A stretch of DNA of 64,000 nucleotides, from the NCBI GenBank assembly GCA_910589385.1, contig CAJUTU010000013.1:11428-75427 (forward strand), written 5' to 3'. The notes under the pieces are model-generated. The model saw only the letters and a list, made by a program, of their open reading frames with translations, did not search any database and was not told where the DNA came from. Made by a program: the position numbers and the translations under genes. Positions 52,820 through 62,174 of the stretch are shown here, piece after piece. This DNA is from an uncultured Lachnospiraceae bacterium. GTDB lineage: Bacteria > Bacillota > Clostridia > Lachnospirales > Lachnospiraceae. How positions within the stretch are numbered: position 1 is the first letter of the stretch; every line of letters starts with the position of its first letter.

Positions 52820-53767
52820 TCATTGAATCGAATATCTCCCAAACCCAAAGCTGGTATTCTTTCCTATATGTATTAGTTCCCCAATCATCAATATCTGCCA
52901 AAGATCCTCCGGCAATTCTGGCAGCAGTGCATAGCCTTTGATACCCCTCAGGATCATCTTTTCATTTTTTCTCGTAGAATAACGGCATACACTGACCAGA
53001 TCATGCTCCTGACCTAAAAACTCCGGTACACTTACATCTTCATATTTATATTTATTATATAGATCACTCTCTATCCCTTCAAAGCAATCCAACATATAAA
53101 TCCTGCGGATGACTGCGTTCACAATGACATCGAGCTGGAATTCCTGTAAAAATTCATTCCTGTATTTTAATGTCAAAGGTGTTTCAAATACTATCCTGTT
53201 TCTATTGTCATTAGTTTCACACCACATTTTCCGAAATAAAAGATAATCATATAAAACATACACAACATATTTCTTCATATTCAAGGAATCTCTTTCCAAA
53301 ATCGGCTGTCCCTCTGTATTCCGTATATTGATGATCTGGAATCTGGCATGATTTTTCCCAATTCCGTTTTGTATTCCCATTGCTTGAAAAGCCTGTACAA
53401 ACTGGTTAAAATATATGATCGTTTTCCCAAATAAAATCAAATAAAAATCCAGGTTCTCCCCTCTGCCAAAATGCTCTCTGTTGTCCTCACATTCCAGCAC
53501 ATAACCGATGCTTCCGCCCGTTGTAACAAATTTCGGTGTCTTTTCAAACTTTGAATACATCGTCCTTTGTACAATACATTCAGATTCAAAATCACAGGCT
53601 CCACATCGCCGGTCACGGACACAATTCATGCGGAGAAGCATCTCCCCCATCCCACCTCGGATCGCTGAAACTTTATCCTCCGGCAAACTGCTGTCTTGCA
53701 GGAAGGAAACCGTAAAGCGCAGTTTTACAAAACGCACCTGCAATGCGTCATATAGCCCTTTTTCCAT
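52820..53767 (-). CDS. cas6: CRISPR-associated endoribonuclease Cas6
   Basis: The 315-residue RAMP protein appears intact. Marks include GGMGEMLLRMNCVRDRRC with cysteines in CVRDRRCGACDFESEC, FGRGENLDFYLILFG and the Gly-rich C-terminal loop HIGKNTSFGFGRYSI. Cas6 cuts pre-crRNA at repeats, in the cytoplasm. It is the last gene of the csm operon. No CRISPR array lies in the window, so its substrate may be elsewhere or absent. The 53768-53983 gap, where csm5 would be expected, holds no recognisable csm5. Confidence 0.9.
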   Translation of the reverse strand: MEKGLYDALQVRFVKLRFTVSFLQDSSLPEDKVSAIRGGMGEMLLRMNCVRDRRCGACDFESECIVQRTMYSKFEKTPKFVTTGGSIGYVLECEDNREHFGRGENLDFYLILFGKTIIYFNQFVQAFQAMGIQNGIGKNHARFQIINIRNTEGQPILERDSLNMKKYVVYVLYDYLLFRKMWCETNDNRNRIVFETPLTLKYRNEFLQEFQLDVIVNAVIRRIYMLDCFEGIESDLYNKYKYEDVSVPEFLGQEHDLVSVCRYSTRKNEKMILRGIKGYALLPELPEDLWQILMIGELIHIGKNTSFGFGRYSIQ

Positions 53768-53983
53768 TCCTTCTATCCTCTCTATCTAAGGGACTGTATG
53801 AAAAACCCAGAACATTTCGCTTTTCTATTTCTCCTGCCGCAGAAATCATAAGGAATCAACGCAGCCCCATTATGGCTGTTTTTTCACCTGTATATCGAAA
53901 AATATCCTGTGCGGTCTGTTTCGGTCATTTCCCTACAGTTCCTAATTAAAATTGCTGCATAGAATCAAGCCCTTACATATATT

Positions 53984-54793
53984 TTATGTCAGGCAGCATG
54001 GAATAGCAATGGTATATGCCCCAATAATAATCCTGTCAGATACAGCTCCATCCTTCAAAGCAATATTTTCCACACATGATCCATACATTTCCTTTACAGG
54101 CTGTACTCTAAAATTACTGCCAGCCTGCAAAAATAGGATTGGTTTCTTAAAAGGGGAATCTTCCGGGTTCTCTGTATAACTAACCTTTGGATATTTCACA
54201 AATGCTTTATAGAAACCATCTGTTGGATCGTCCCGCCCCGGCACAAAATTAGAAAGCGCGACAAACGAATCTGGATTCAAAGGACATCGAAAGCCTCCGA
54301 ACCGTTCCCCCCTGCCCTTCAAACGAAATCCGCCTTTTCCAACAGAACGTTGCGCCCCGATTCCATAATGAAACATCTCCGTAAGGACATTCTCCAAAAG
54401 CATTTCATCAAAGCTTGAATAAATATAAATGTCAAAGGTTCCCTCCGCAAAATACTGTTCCACCTCGAATAAACTGCTTGCGCCATTTATATTTTCCACA
54501 GTATCAGTTTCACGGCTGACCATATTTCTCCATTCTGATTGAGGTTCTTCCTTTGTCCCCGAATCCATACTGTTACCCTTCAACGCGGTTTCGGCCTGTC
54601 CATTAATGATATCATTAAACCCCTCCAGAGAAATAAAAGAAGCCTGCTTTCGATTTTTATCAGCAATATACCTCTTATATCTTTCCTGTTTTGTTGCCAA
54701 TGACGCCCACTCTTTTACAGATTCATTTAACCCAACAGGCACAGGCAGCCTGCCAGATGGAAAAGCGTTGGAAAATATGATATTTCTCATCAT
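53984..54793 (-). pseudogene. csm4: csm4 (type III-A RAMP), N-terminus deleted
   Basis: The frame resembles Csm4 from about its residue 60 onward: NIIFSNAFPSGRLPVPVG fits the FTLTDAFPF-type segment, and GIGAQRSVGKGGFRLKG is the usual Gly-rich loop. The first ~60 residues of a normal Csm4 are absent. The upstream sequence instead overlaps the csm3 frame by 71 bases. The simplest reading is a deletion that removed the end of csm3 and the start of csm4. Csm4 normally binds the crRNA 5' tag and Cas10, so the complex is probably lost or altered. Confidence 0.7.
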
Positions 54794-55334
54794 TACCTTG
54801 AAAGATCCTTAAAATGATCTCAAAATCAAAAGACATCCCAGCCGGTACACGCTCTATTGTCCGAGGAGAATCCGCGGTTCCGGTATCACGCTTTATAATA
54901 TTTTCTACTTTTCTTTCAACATAGCTTCTATTTGCGAGAGGAAGCGCTTCAATCATTTCCTTAGACTCTTTTGAAAGCATTGCGTCCCTGACAATGATCC
55001 TCGTCGGAGCAGATTTTGCGTTCTGCTTTTTATGCGCCCCAAAAACACAGCAAACCAGACAGTCCTTTTGCCCGCAGCCACAGGGTTCCCTATGCTCTAT
55101 GTCAAAGGTTCCTCTCTCTTTGTTCCATTTCCTGCTTCCATATCGTTTCTCTAATTCCGAACGCATCTTCCCTTTTAAGCTAGAGCCTGGTATGTAAGGT
55201 TCTTTGGTAATCGGATTCTTAATAACTTCCTGACTGACTCCCCCTATTTCCAGGGCATTGGAAGAACCGCCTATGCACAGCCCTGTAATACAATGAATTT
55301 TACCTGTAATTGCAATGCTTCGCTCTAATTTCAT
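54723..55334 (-). pseudogene. csm3: csm3 (type III-A backbone RAMP), C-terminus deleted
   Basis: The 203-residue product follows Csm3 closely to MSFDFEIILRIFQGNDE, then ends in unrelated out-of-frame residues (FSIWQAACACWVK). It lacks the conserved C-terminal YLGGSGSRGYG loop. The catalytic Asp for target-RNA cleavage, normally in IGxxDSPVI, is replaced by Ser (IGGVSQEVIKNP). It has AAGGAGAAG before the ATG and follows csm2 by 14 bases. Both changes suggest loss of RNA-cutting function. Confidence 0.75.
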
Positions 55335-55348
55335 CTTTTATCTTCTCC

Positions 55349-55765
55349 TTACTTCTGGTTTTCTCTTGGCAGGTATGCAATCAATGCCTGAAAATGTTTT
55401 ATAAAAGCGTCCAAATCTTCCCTGCTCCTAATCTGTGAAACATTTTCATCAATAAAGTTTTTAAACATAACTGTCACTGTATTTCTGTTCAACGCATATT
55501 CGACAGCCGGTTTTAATATATTCAACTCTGCTTCTAACGCGGCAAAAGGCTCCCCTTTTTGATTCAGATTATCCTGTATCCTTCTCGCATGGTCATAAAA
55601 CTTCCAGATCTGTGACAGATTATTTTTATTACAGTCTTTTAATCCTATTGCTATTTGTTTTGGATATTCCACGATAAATTCTGGTTTCAGGCAGTCCTTC
55701 TTGCCCACAGTCTTATAGTAACCAGATCGCAAATCACTTAGATATTTTCCCGGCAGTTTGTCCAT
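55349..55765 (-). CDS. csm2: Type III-A CRISPR small subunit Csm2
   Basis: The 138-residue, helix-rich protein matches Csm2 (YYKTVGKKDCLKPEFI, LSQIWKFYDHARRIQ, KPAVEYALNR). It forms the inner filament of the Csm complex. AAGGAGGAAAGG precedes its ATG, and it overlaps the end of the cas10 frame by 32 bases. It looks intact. Confidence 0.85.
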   Translation of the reverse strand: MDKLPGKYLSDLRSGYYKTVGKKDCLKPEFIVEYPKQIAIGLKDCNKNNLSQIWKFYDHARRIQDNLNQKGEPFAALEAELNILKPAVEYALNRNTVTVMFKNFIDENVSQIRSREDLDAFIKHFQALIAYLPRENQK

Positions 55766-57680
55766 GTTTCCTTTCCTCCTTTGTTAAATTCAAAGCATAC
55801 TTTACACTAAACTCTGCGAAATAAACTTCTTTATCCATCTTTCTGTAATCTGAAGCCAGCTTATACAAGGTATTACAATAATCCTCAAATCGCTTATTTT
55901 CTCGTATTGTACTCTCATTTCTCTCCATATCATAATGGAACATAGGTAAAAATATGAGATTGTCCACATCTTTGCTTTTTTGATAATCCTGGTACATACG
56001 GCTGTAGTCCCCTAGCCTTCTTATTAATGAGGCTCCTACATCCGCATATGCCCTTGACAACATTTTTCCTATCTTAAACTCATCCCACCTCATGGCCTCA
56101 TCCAGAAAATAAATGCCATTTCTTCCTTTTTTATCTGGGTATACCACAGAATTTACTTCTTTCTTAACCTGGTCTAATTTCTGTTCACAATACTCAGCTA
56201 AAGTAGAAATATGACCGTTTCCACTCGAAGTACAGATTGCTGCTGACAGGGTAATACATGGATTATGCCCTGTATATTCATCAAATTTTGTATTGATTTC
56301 TATGGCAAGTTCCGGCATCTCACTCCACGGGCCTAACAGGAACAAATCATCGCCGCCCGCGAAAACACAATATACATTTTTGTATTTTTTTGCGATTATC
56401 TCATGTAAATATCCATTAAAAAATAATTCCAGCATACGGGATAATGTATTCACCCTGGCAATCGTGCCTGCGTTCCTGTCTTCCCTTTGCCTCCAGTATC
56501 TTTCACAGGCACATTATTAACAGCATAATACATGGTTACGGGCCGGTCATACATTCCGCCTATATCAGCTTGATTCAGCTTCATAGTCAGGTAGGGAGCT
56601 GAATCTTCCTCGTCCAAATTCAGATAATAACCTTCCAGCAGTTCATATTGCCCCTTATCCCTGCTGAATGAAAACTGTTTGATCTTCGGCAGCTTTGCTC
56701 CTATTTCTGTATCATTCTCACAGTTATCACACATCTCCTTTCCGGCATCTACAAGAGCGCTTCTGCATGCTGTACACATAGATTTATGAAATAAATCATC
56801 ATAAACAATAAAATTTTCCGGAATCCACTGGCCATTTTCCGTTAATACACTCTTTAATAGCTGGTTCTTCTTTCTGTCTATTTCAGAAGACAGCCTGGTA
56901 ATTGTACTGCTGTAATTGTAGATTCCTTCATCCGCCATTCTTTCCCATACCAATTCAAAGGATAAATTCCCTTTAAATTTATTATACAAATACTCGGTTA
57001 CACTTGTCTCAATCTCCCGCAGTATTGTTTCCGCGTCATCTGTATTGGGAAGCAGAATATAAAACTTCCCACCAGTCAGCATAAGAATATTGAGTAACGG
57101 AATTTCAAATTTATGCACAATACAATGTGCCAAAGCGCTAATCATTGCGTTGACGTAAAAAGAACGGGAACGGAGCCTTTTTGCGACTCCGCCTGTACCA
57201 ACTTTTGAAACAAGGAAGATATATTTTTGAATCCCTGAAAAATGTCCTGCCGCCATTATATATGGCATTTCCTTGTTCTGTGACTTTAACAATGCCACAG
57301 TAATGGCAGCCCTTTACTCTGCTTCCCGGAAGCGGAATGGTGTTTTCCATAGATAACTTTGCCGGAGCATAATACATTTTTTTCTCCGGATAAGTGCCAT
57401 CCAAACTTAAATTTGAAAAAATGCTGCATAGCGGATTCATACTTTCCTGCTTCTCGGATGAATCCGTATTGCCGAACGCCAGCCTTTTTGCCCTTTCGAT
57501 GATTTCCCAGTTTTCTAAAGGCAGTCTCTTTTCCAGCATTTCCTTCAGTTTCGTAATATCTGTATATTTTTCAAATAGTTTTTCGTATTTTAGGAAAAAC
57601 TATTTTTCCGTAACATCTTCAAATGCCGCAAGTTCCGTAATAATCATGCTTAAAATGGTTTCTTTATATAATTCAATCAT
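55734..57680 (-). pseudogene. cas10: cas10/csm1, broken by a stop codon and deletions
   Basis: The remnant starts at ATG 57680, overlapping the upstream gene stop. Codon 27 is TAG (57600-57602). The frame resumes as LEKRLPLENWEIIERAKRLAFG to LSMENTIPLPGS (about 57325). It then jumps frame into RAAITVALLKSQNKE and HFSGIQKYIFLV, with a zinc site CTACRS...CDNCEND, and jumps again near 56480 into GTIARVNTLSRMLELFF, CVFAGGDDLFLLG and a C-terminal domain. Missing are the N-terminal HD motif, the YTWxxPS...DISLYDHS region and the palm-2 DVDNLG stretch. The cyclase motif GGDD is intact. About 650 codons remain of the usual 750-850. Confidence 0.85.
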
Positions 57681-58605
57681 CTGACAACTCCTGAGTAAAA
57701 TATAAAATACTGTTAATACGATCTAATAACGTAGCCCCAAAATTCGCGGTACTCACATAAAAGCATGAGTTACATTTTGTTAAATCAATCCGATTTACAG
57801 AATAAAAAATCCCATATATTCTTTGTTCATTGCACTGATTTGAGATCTTAACATAATTTTTTTCTTCCCCTGTCTCCTTATTTACACCACATTGTGATTG
57901 TTCTGGTACGCCTTTTGATTTGTCCCTCTCGCATTCCGATTCATCTACCTGATAGATCACTACATTATACCCTTTTATAATTTTTCCAATGGTCTCTTTT
58001 TTCATAGAATTTTTAATCTTTTTTTGCTGTACATTATATTCATGGTCTTTTAGGAACTCATATATTCTTTCAAGATTTGGATCCGATTCTCTCTGCTTTA
58101 AAAATAATATTTTTTTCTTTTTTGCCTCTCTTTCCTTCCTAATGCACCTCATCAGATACTCTTTCTGTTCTTTACCGCCAATAAAATTATTTATTTCATC
58201 ATCTACCATTTCAGCATACTGCTTCTGAAATATGTCTGAAATTTTCTTTCTGCTCTCAATTCCCAGAAATGCCATAAGCGTAAGAAACACCGCTGCGGCT
58301 ACCCCAAAAAGCCAGATTAAATAGTTCTGCTGCTCCTGAATAAAACCTCTGTATTTTGTAGTTTCGCTTTCTAAAAATTCAATAGTCTTTAAATATTCTG
58401 TCTGCTCTGCAGGCTTCGCAGACTGTTTCATTTGCGTTTCAATCTTTGTAATCCGTTCTTCCAGCCCCTGAATTTTCTCATTCATAGGCCGTATCTTAAA
58501 ATATCCATATGATGTTGTTACAAACGAAATGAAAAAGATAATAATTGCAATATGTATTGCGGAATCGCGGATAACATGAAGAACTTTACAAATCTTTTCT
58601 TTCAT
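57673..58605 (-). CDS. Two-TM coiled-coil membrane protein heading the csm operon
   Basis: The 310-residue protein has a TM at about 16-36, a short coiled coil (40-85), a second TM at about 92-115 and a cytosolic part. The latter has a basic helical stretch then an alpha/beta domain (KKKKILFLKQRESDPNLERI, IIKGYNVVIYQVDESE, RIYGIFYSVNRI, FGATLLDRINSIL). No nuclease, CARF or HEPN motif is recognised. Its stop overlaps the cas10 ATG, so it is cotranscribed and coupled. Inferred: a membrane effector or sensor of the type III system; possibly a cyclic-oligoadenylate receptor. Function unknown. Confidence 0.7.
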   Translation of the reverse strand: MKEKICKVLHVIRDSAIHIAIIIFFISFVTTSYGYFKIRPMNEKIQGLEERITKIETQMKQSAKPAEQTEYLKTIEFLESETTKYRGFIQEQQNYLIWLFGVAAAVFLTLMAFLGIESRKKISDIFQKQYAEMVDDEINNFIGGKEQKEYLMRCIRKEREAKKKKILFLKQRESDPNLERIYEFLKDHEYNVQQKKIKNSMKKETIGKIIKGYNVVIYQVDESECERDKSKGVPEQSQCGVNKETGEEKNYVKISNQCNEQRIYGIFYSVNRIDLTKCNSCFYVSTANFGATLLDRINSILYFTQELSDD

Positions 58606-58842
58606 GCCAAATCTTATCCTCCCATATCGGCTTCTTTTTTGCTGCCTGCATAATTGTTTATGTTTTCATCCCACTAACCATATTTGTGCAAAATAAAAAC
58701 AGGCAAAATAATCCTTCATTCAAAAAGGATTAGATTACCTGTAATTATCATTTCAACGCCATATGAAAATAGTATCTTAATCGACGCGATTCTACAATAT
58801 TTTATTTGCTATTGTAAAAAAATATCGATTTTAGACATATCA

Positions 58843-58953
58843 AATGCCCTTCTTCGGGCTTACTCCATTTCTACGGTACCCTCTGGGAGCCCTCTGTTTA
58901 TGCGGCTTCCCAGACCCATTTTTGCAAGTAATTCACAGAATATTCTGAAAATT
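58843..58953. repeat. 111-bp direct repeat, right copy flanking the csm operon
   Basis: Same orientation as the copy at 52551-52661, with seven mismatches and no gaps. It lies 237 bases upstream of the first csm-operon gene, so it may carry that operon's promoter or leader. In the rest of 58606-59263 I see AT-rich DNA and the small hairpin AATCCTT/AAGGATT at 58711-58732, no gene. Confidence 0.9.
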
Positions 58954-59263
58954 AGTGTTTTTCAGCCGTTTTTTGGGCTTATCTGTACTCATAGTCTCAT
59001 TGCATTAATTATCACCAAAGCTCCTTTTATTTTCTATATGTTCAAATTATACACTACTTAATGGAAAATCTCAATCTTTGTTCCCTCTACTTCATACACA
59101 TTTTTCCCTATGTCTTGTATATCAGGTAGCTATATTCTATAATTTTAAACACAATATACACTATGCACAGTCAAAACCCTTACCCCAGTTTAAAGTATCC
59201 TTCTAATGTATTACATAATCCACGATTATATTGAGTAAATTTGATCAAAGCTCATATACTTTG

Positions 59264-59660
59264 CTAATTCGGGAGATGTACTTCAACTCCCCAGCCCACT
59301 ATTTTCTTAACCAATTCCTCTGAGGGAGAGTGGTACATATTGAATGTGATTGAGGCAAGGTTCTGAAACTGCCGAATTTCCCTTTCACTTATATCTATAA
59401 TACCAAAATCCTTTCCGTCCTCAAAATATGTCTCAAAATCAAACCACTGTGGATTGATCTGATAATATATATCAAGTTCCTCAAATTACTATCTTGCGCC
59501 ATCCACCCAGGAACCATATACCTGTTCCTCGATATACTCTATGGGCAGATTACTTATCGCAATAACCGGGTGTTTCTGTTTTCGATTCTTTTATCATATT
59601 ATCGGCAGGAATCTCAGTAAAATCATTCGCATATGTCCGCGGATAACCGAAGCCGCAGCC
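59264..59660 (-). pseudogene. Degraded ORF of unknown function
   Basis: Minus-strand reading gives DFTEIPADNMIKES, then in another frame KHPVIAISNLPIEYIEEQ and QVYGSWVDGAR, tandem stops TAG TAA (59486-59491), then FEELDIYYQINPQWFDFE onward to VGWGVEVHLPN and TAG 59264. Coding-like composition across the breaks suggests a gene decayed by at least one frameshift and two stops. The family is not recognised. The first part is repeated at 61066-61130. Confidence 0.5.
59567..59631. repeat. 65-bp direct repeat, copy A
   Basis: 58 of 65 bases match 61066-61130 in the same orientation with no gaps. Both encode IPADNMIKES on the minus strand. The two copies flank the glycosyltransferase, DUF3795 and membrane-protein 3' end. 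Confidence 0.8.
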
Positions 59661-59665
59661 GGAAC

Positions 59666-60568
59666 TTATTTTTGAGTTGATACAATACGAACAGCCGCCG
59701 CCATTCCTCCATCTCCATAAGATGGGCTTTCCATAAATTCATTTGATGAGTTACTAAAACTTTTGTCTGTCAATTTGGAATGTATCATTTCGCTTTCCCA
59801 ACCATAAAGTCTTGACATGGATATAGCCTCAATGTCCAAAATAGCGTCTGTAATATGTTCTTTATAGATCGTTATATGCTTTTCCACAATATAACGCATA
59901 AGGCCAAGCCGCTTTTCCATGCTTTTTATATTTGATGAAGCAGGAGTCGTCCGATAATTTATCAGTGGCTTTTCGACAATTCCAATGGAAGTATTTGGGG
60001 TAGTTTCCAACATATTTAAAAAGAAGTCCCAATCTTCAAAACCACTGCGCATGGTTTCATCATACCCGCCGCATTGCTGCCATGCTTCACGCCGGAAAAT
60101 ATGTGTTGCAGGACAACAGTTATGTGAAAGAAATGCCGCAATATTCCCCCCAGCCGGACGTACTATTGCATCAAGGACACCAAATGTATGCAGCCATGAA
60201 GATGCAGCAATCATGGACGGATCTTCACATAATAATTTACTCACTTCTTCGATAAAGGACGGTTCAAGATTATCATCTCCATCAAGCACTAAGATCAAGG
60301 GCGCCTTGGTTTTACGAATACCCGTATTTCTTGCCGCCGATACTCCGTTATTTGACTGACGAATTACCAGCAGTGGAACAGGGATATTACGATCCGCCTC
60401 TAGTTCATTCAAAATATGAACAGATATTTCATCTGTTGAACCGTCATCTACAATCATAATTCTCTTTGGTCTTATTGTCTGGCAGCACAACGAGTGAACT
60501 GCTTCATAAATCATAGATTTCTGGTTAAAACTCGTAATAACAGCTTCTACATCGTGATTGATATTCAC
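59666..60568 (-). CDS. Family 2 glycosyltransferase
   Basis: A GTG start at 60568 (GGAGGCGGATATA upstream) gives 300 residues. It has the GT-A motifs VITSFNQKSMIYEAV, VDDGSTDE, LDGDDNLEP (DxD type) and GFEDWDFFLNM (ED base). There is no TM. It presumably adds a sugar to a surface glycan or similar acceptor. It stands without other glycan genes, in an accessory region with gene fragments on both sides. Confidence 0.88.
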   Translation of the reverse strand: MNINHDVEAVITSFNQKSMIYEAVHSLCCQTIRPKRIMIVDDGSTDEISVHILNELEADRNIPVPLLVIRQSNNGVSAARNTGIRKTKAPLILVLDGDDNLEPSFIEEVSKLLCEDPSMIAASSWLHTFGVLDAIVRPAGGNIAAFLSHNCCPATHIFRREAWQQCGGYDETMRSGFEDWDFFLNMLETTPNTSIGIVEKPLINYRTTPASSNIKSMEKRLGLMRYIVEKHITIYKEHITDAILDIEAISMSRLYGWESEMIHSKLTDKSFSNSSNEFMESPSYGDGGMAAAVRIVSTQK

Positions 60569-60647
60569 TATATCCGCCTCCGCAAATTCTGATTGTAATT
60601 TGATGATTTTAAAGTCAAATGATCGGAAAGTTGTCAGACTATATCGT

Positions 60648-60980
60648 CTATCCCTTTAAATTTTTCAAGACAGCAGGATTATTTGAGATAACCATTCCAA
60701 CAGTTTGACATTTCTGCATGTCTGGGCATTCGCCGCATGTAGTTACCGTTTTTTTCAATGCACATTGGCGAATAGCACAAAGACTATCGCAGTATACCGT
60801 TTTCATCCCGTCAACACGACACCCTTCACAGTTAATATGTTCAGGCAATATAGGGGCATTATTTAATTCAGCCCATAATTTTGCAGTTTTCTCACGCAGC
60901 GCCTGGTCATCATTTATTGTTGCAAGGTATGCATCACATTTTTCACAGTCCAATCCACAGTATGCAATCATGTCTTTCAT
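60648..60980 (-). CDS. DUF3795-type cysteine-rich protein
   Basis: From ATG 60980 (AGGAGG upstream) the protein has 110 residues. It has the DUF3795 pattern: AYCGLDCEKCDAY at the start, then CEGCRVDGMKTVYCDSLCAIRQCALKK and CGECPDMQKC. Eleven cysteines suggest metal or Fe-S binding. No function is known. It is a single small gene among accessory genes. Confidence 0.85.
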   Translation of the reverse strand: MKDMIAYCGLDCEKCDAYLATINDDQALREKTAKLWAELNNAPILPEHINCEGCRVDGMKTVYCDSLCAIRQCALKKTVTTCGECPDMQKCQTVGMVISNNPAVLKNLKG

Positions 60981-61065
60981 GGTTATGTACCTCCTAAAAT
61001 ACTGATTTTTTCTATCTGTGTACCCTTTCATCCTTTTTCAGTTGCCAGCTTCAAACAGGAATAAT

Positions 61066-61130
61066 CGGATGTTTCTGTTCTCGATTCTTTAATCATATTA
61101 TCAGCAGGAATCTCAATAAAGTCACTCGCA
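61066..61130. repeat. 65-bp direct repeat, copy B
   Basis: Second copy of the repeat at 59567-59631. It overlaps the last codons of the membrane-protein gene, so that gene's end may have been replaced by recombination. Confidence 0.8.
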
Positions 61131-61598
61131 ATCAATACTTTTTTTGTATTGATTATGTATGCCTATATGACCGATTCCTAAAATAAGCGTTGCTATTAAC
61201 ATACATACCACTTTTCCATATATTCCCAACATGAAAAAAGCAATTACTGGCAGAGTTGCCCCGGCAAGAGGTATACCGAAAAAGCTGCTGTAAAAGTCTG
61301 ATAATTTACGTTCACTTCGAAAATAACGCATCCACCATGCTTCATACATTATCATTAAAATGAACGCTGCCATCAGCCATAAAGACCAAAGCGTCCATTT
61401 ATGTATATTAAAATCGGAAAACACCAATGAACAGCAACAAGTCAATACTTCCCCCAATCTTTCAAAGAACAGCAAGATTTTGTTTTCTTTTTCAGATGTA
61501 TATCCCTGTGGCTTTCCTTTTGACCATATTATATTGGGAATAAATAACATCAATAAAAAGAGGAATCCTATATAAGAAAATCCCAAATTTCCAAACAT
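61122..61598 (-). CDS. Small integral membrane protein, unknown function
   Basis: The 158-residue protein has about four hydrophobic segments (5-23, 50-62, 70-86, 115-148) and a WWMRYFRSERKLSDFYSSF loop. GGAGGATAATAGT precedes ATG 61598. It comes directly after a 39-codon ORF, perhaps coupled. Its C-terminus (KKSIDCE) runs into the 65-bp repeat. Not recognised. Confidence 0.6.
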   Translation of the reverse strand: MFGNLGFSYIGFLFLLMLFIPNIIWSKGKPQGYTSEKENKILLFFERLGEVLTCCCSLVFSDFNIHKWTLWSLWLMAAFILMIMYEAWWMRYFRSERKLSDFYSSFFGIPLAGATLPVIAFFMLGIYGKVVCMLIATLILGIGHIGIHNQYKKSIDCE

Positions 61599-61602
61599 AC
61601 TA

Positions 61603-61722
61603 TTATCCTCCAGCTAAAAGTTTTCTTGCTTCTTTACCCCACCGATGCATTTGCTGCATGACTAAGTCCTGTACCCACCGGCCTCCTCCTTTTTTATATC
61701 CGCTATCAAGCGCAAAGGCCAT
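61603..61722 (-). CDS. 39-residue ORF, possible small gene or gene fragment
   Basis: ATG 61722 lies immediately after the stop of the preceding ORF (TGAATG), and the stop at 61603 lies within the ribosome site of the next gene. The product is basic with a Gly-Gly C-terminus (LDSGYKKGGGRWVQDLV, WGKEARKLLAGG). It may be genuine or the 3' remnant of a larger gene. Confidence 0.3.
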   Translation of the reverse strand: MAFALDSGYKKGGGRWVQDLVMQQMHRWGKEARKLLAGG

Positions 61723-62022
61723 TCACAAAAGGAAAACGTTGCACATAAAAATCCATGCCAGTCCGTAGTACGTTACAACAGCAGAATCCAAAACAGGGAT
61801 GGGATCTTCAGAATAATCTTTGATCCGGCCAAGGCAATCATCAATCCGTTCATTGGCATAAACATACGGGTAAGAAGTTATAACAATCGTTTCCGCATTT
61901 AAAATGTGGTATAGCCGGGTGCAAAAGTTTCCGATAAAAAAGGCGCAAAAATACCATTGCCGCTCACAAACCTTCATAATCCTGCACTCGTCATACTGAT
62001 TGCAGTATAGTATTGGAGACAA
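61723..62022 (-). CDS. Hypothetical protein, uncertain
   Basis: The frame opens with TTG 62022 (99 residues) or, better, ATG 61977 (84 residues). It has an N-terminal hydrophobic stretch and a hydrophobic C-terminus. The middle (AETIVITSYPYVYANERI) looks protein-like. There is no good ribosome site. It could be a fragment, together with the neighbouring short frames, of a decayed gene. Confidence 0.3.
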   Translation of the reverse strand: MSPILYCNQYDECRIMKVCERQWYFCAFFIGNFCTRLYHILNAETIVITSYPYVYANERIDDCLGRIKDYSEDPIPVLDSAVVTYYGLAWIFMCNVFLL

Positions 62023-62055
62023 ACAATGGTTTTACATACAGACCATAATGATATG

Positions 62056-62142
62056 CTACAGATTACGGACATAAACACAGTAATATATCAAATGTCTGTA
62101 TGCAAAAACCTTGTTCATACTTCGACTACTACTGCCGTCCAT
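62056..62142 (-). CDS. 28-residue ORF behind a strong promoter and palindrome
   Basis: ATG 62142 has the ideal site GGAGGTGAGATT. The product MDGSSSRSMNKVFAYRHLIY... ends at a TAG after 28 codons. With its promoter and operator-like palindrome it looks like the start of a self-regulated gene that is now truncated, or a leader peptide. Confidence 0.4.
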   Translation of the reverse strand: MDGSSSRSMNKVFAYRHLIYYCVYVRNL

Positions 62143-62174
62143 AATCTCACCTCCGAGAATGATAATATTGACAA

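Noticed and set aside
53768..53983. Possible csm5 remnant
   Set aside because: Short frames in the gap show no Csm5 motif; it is too short for more than a trace.
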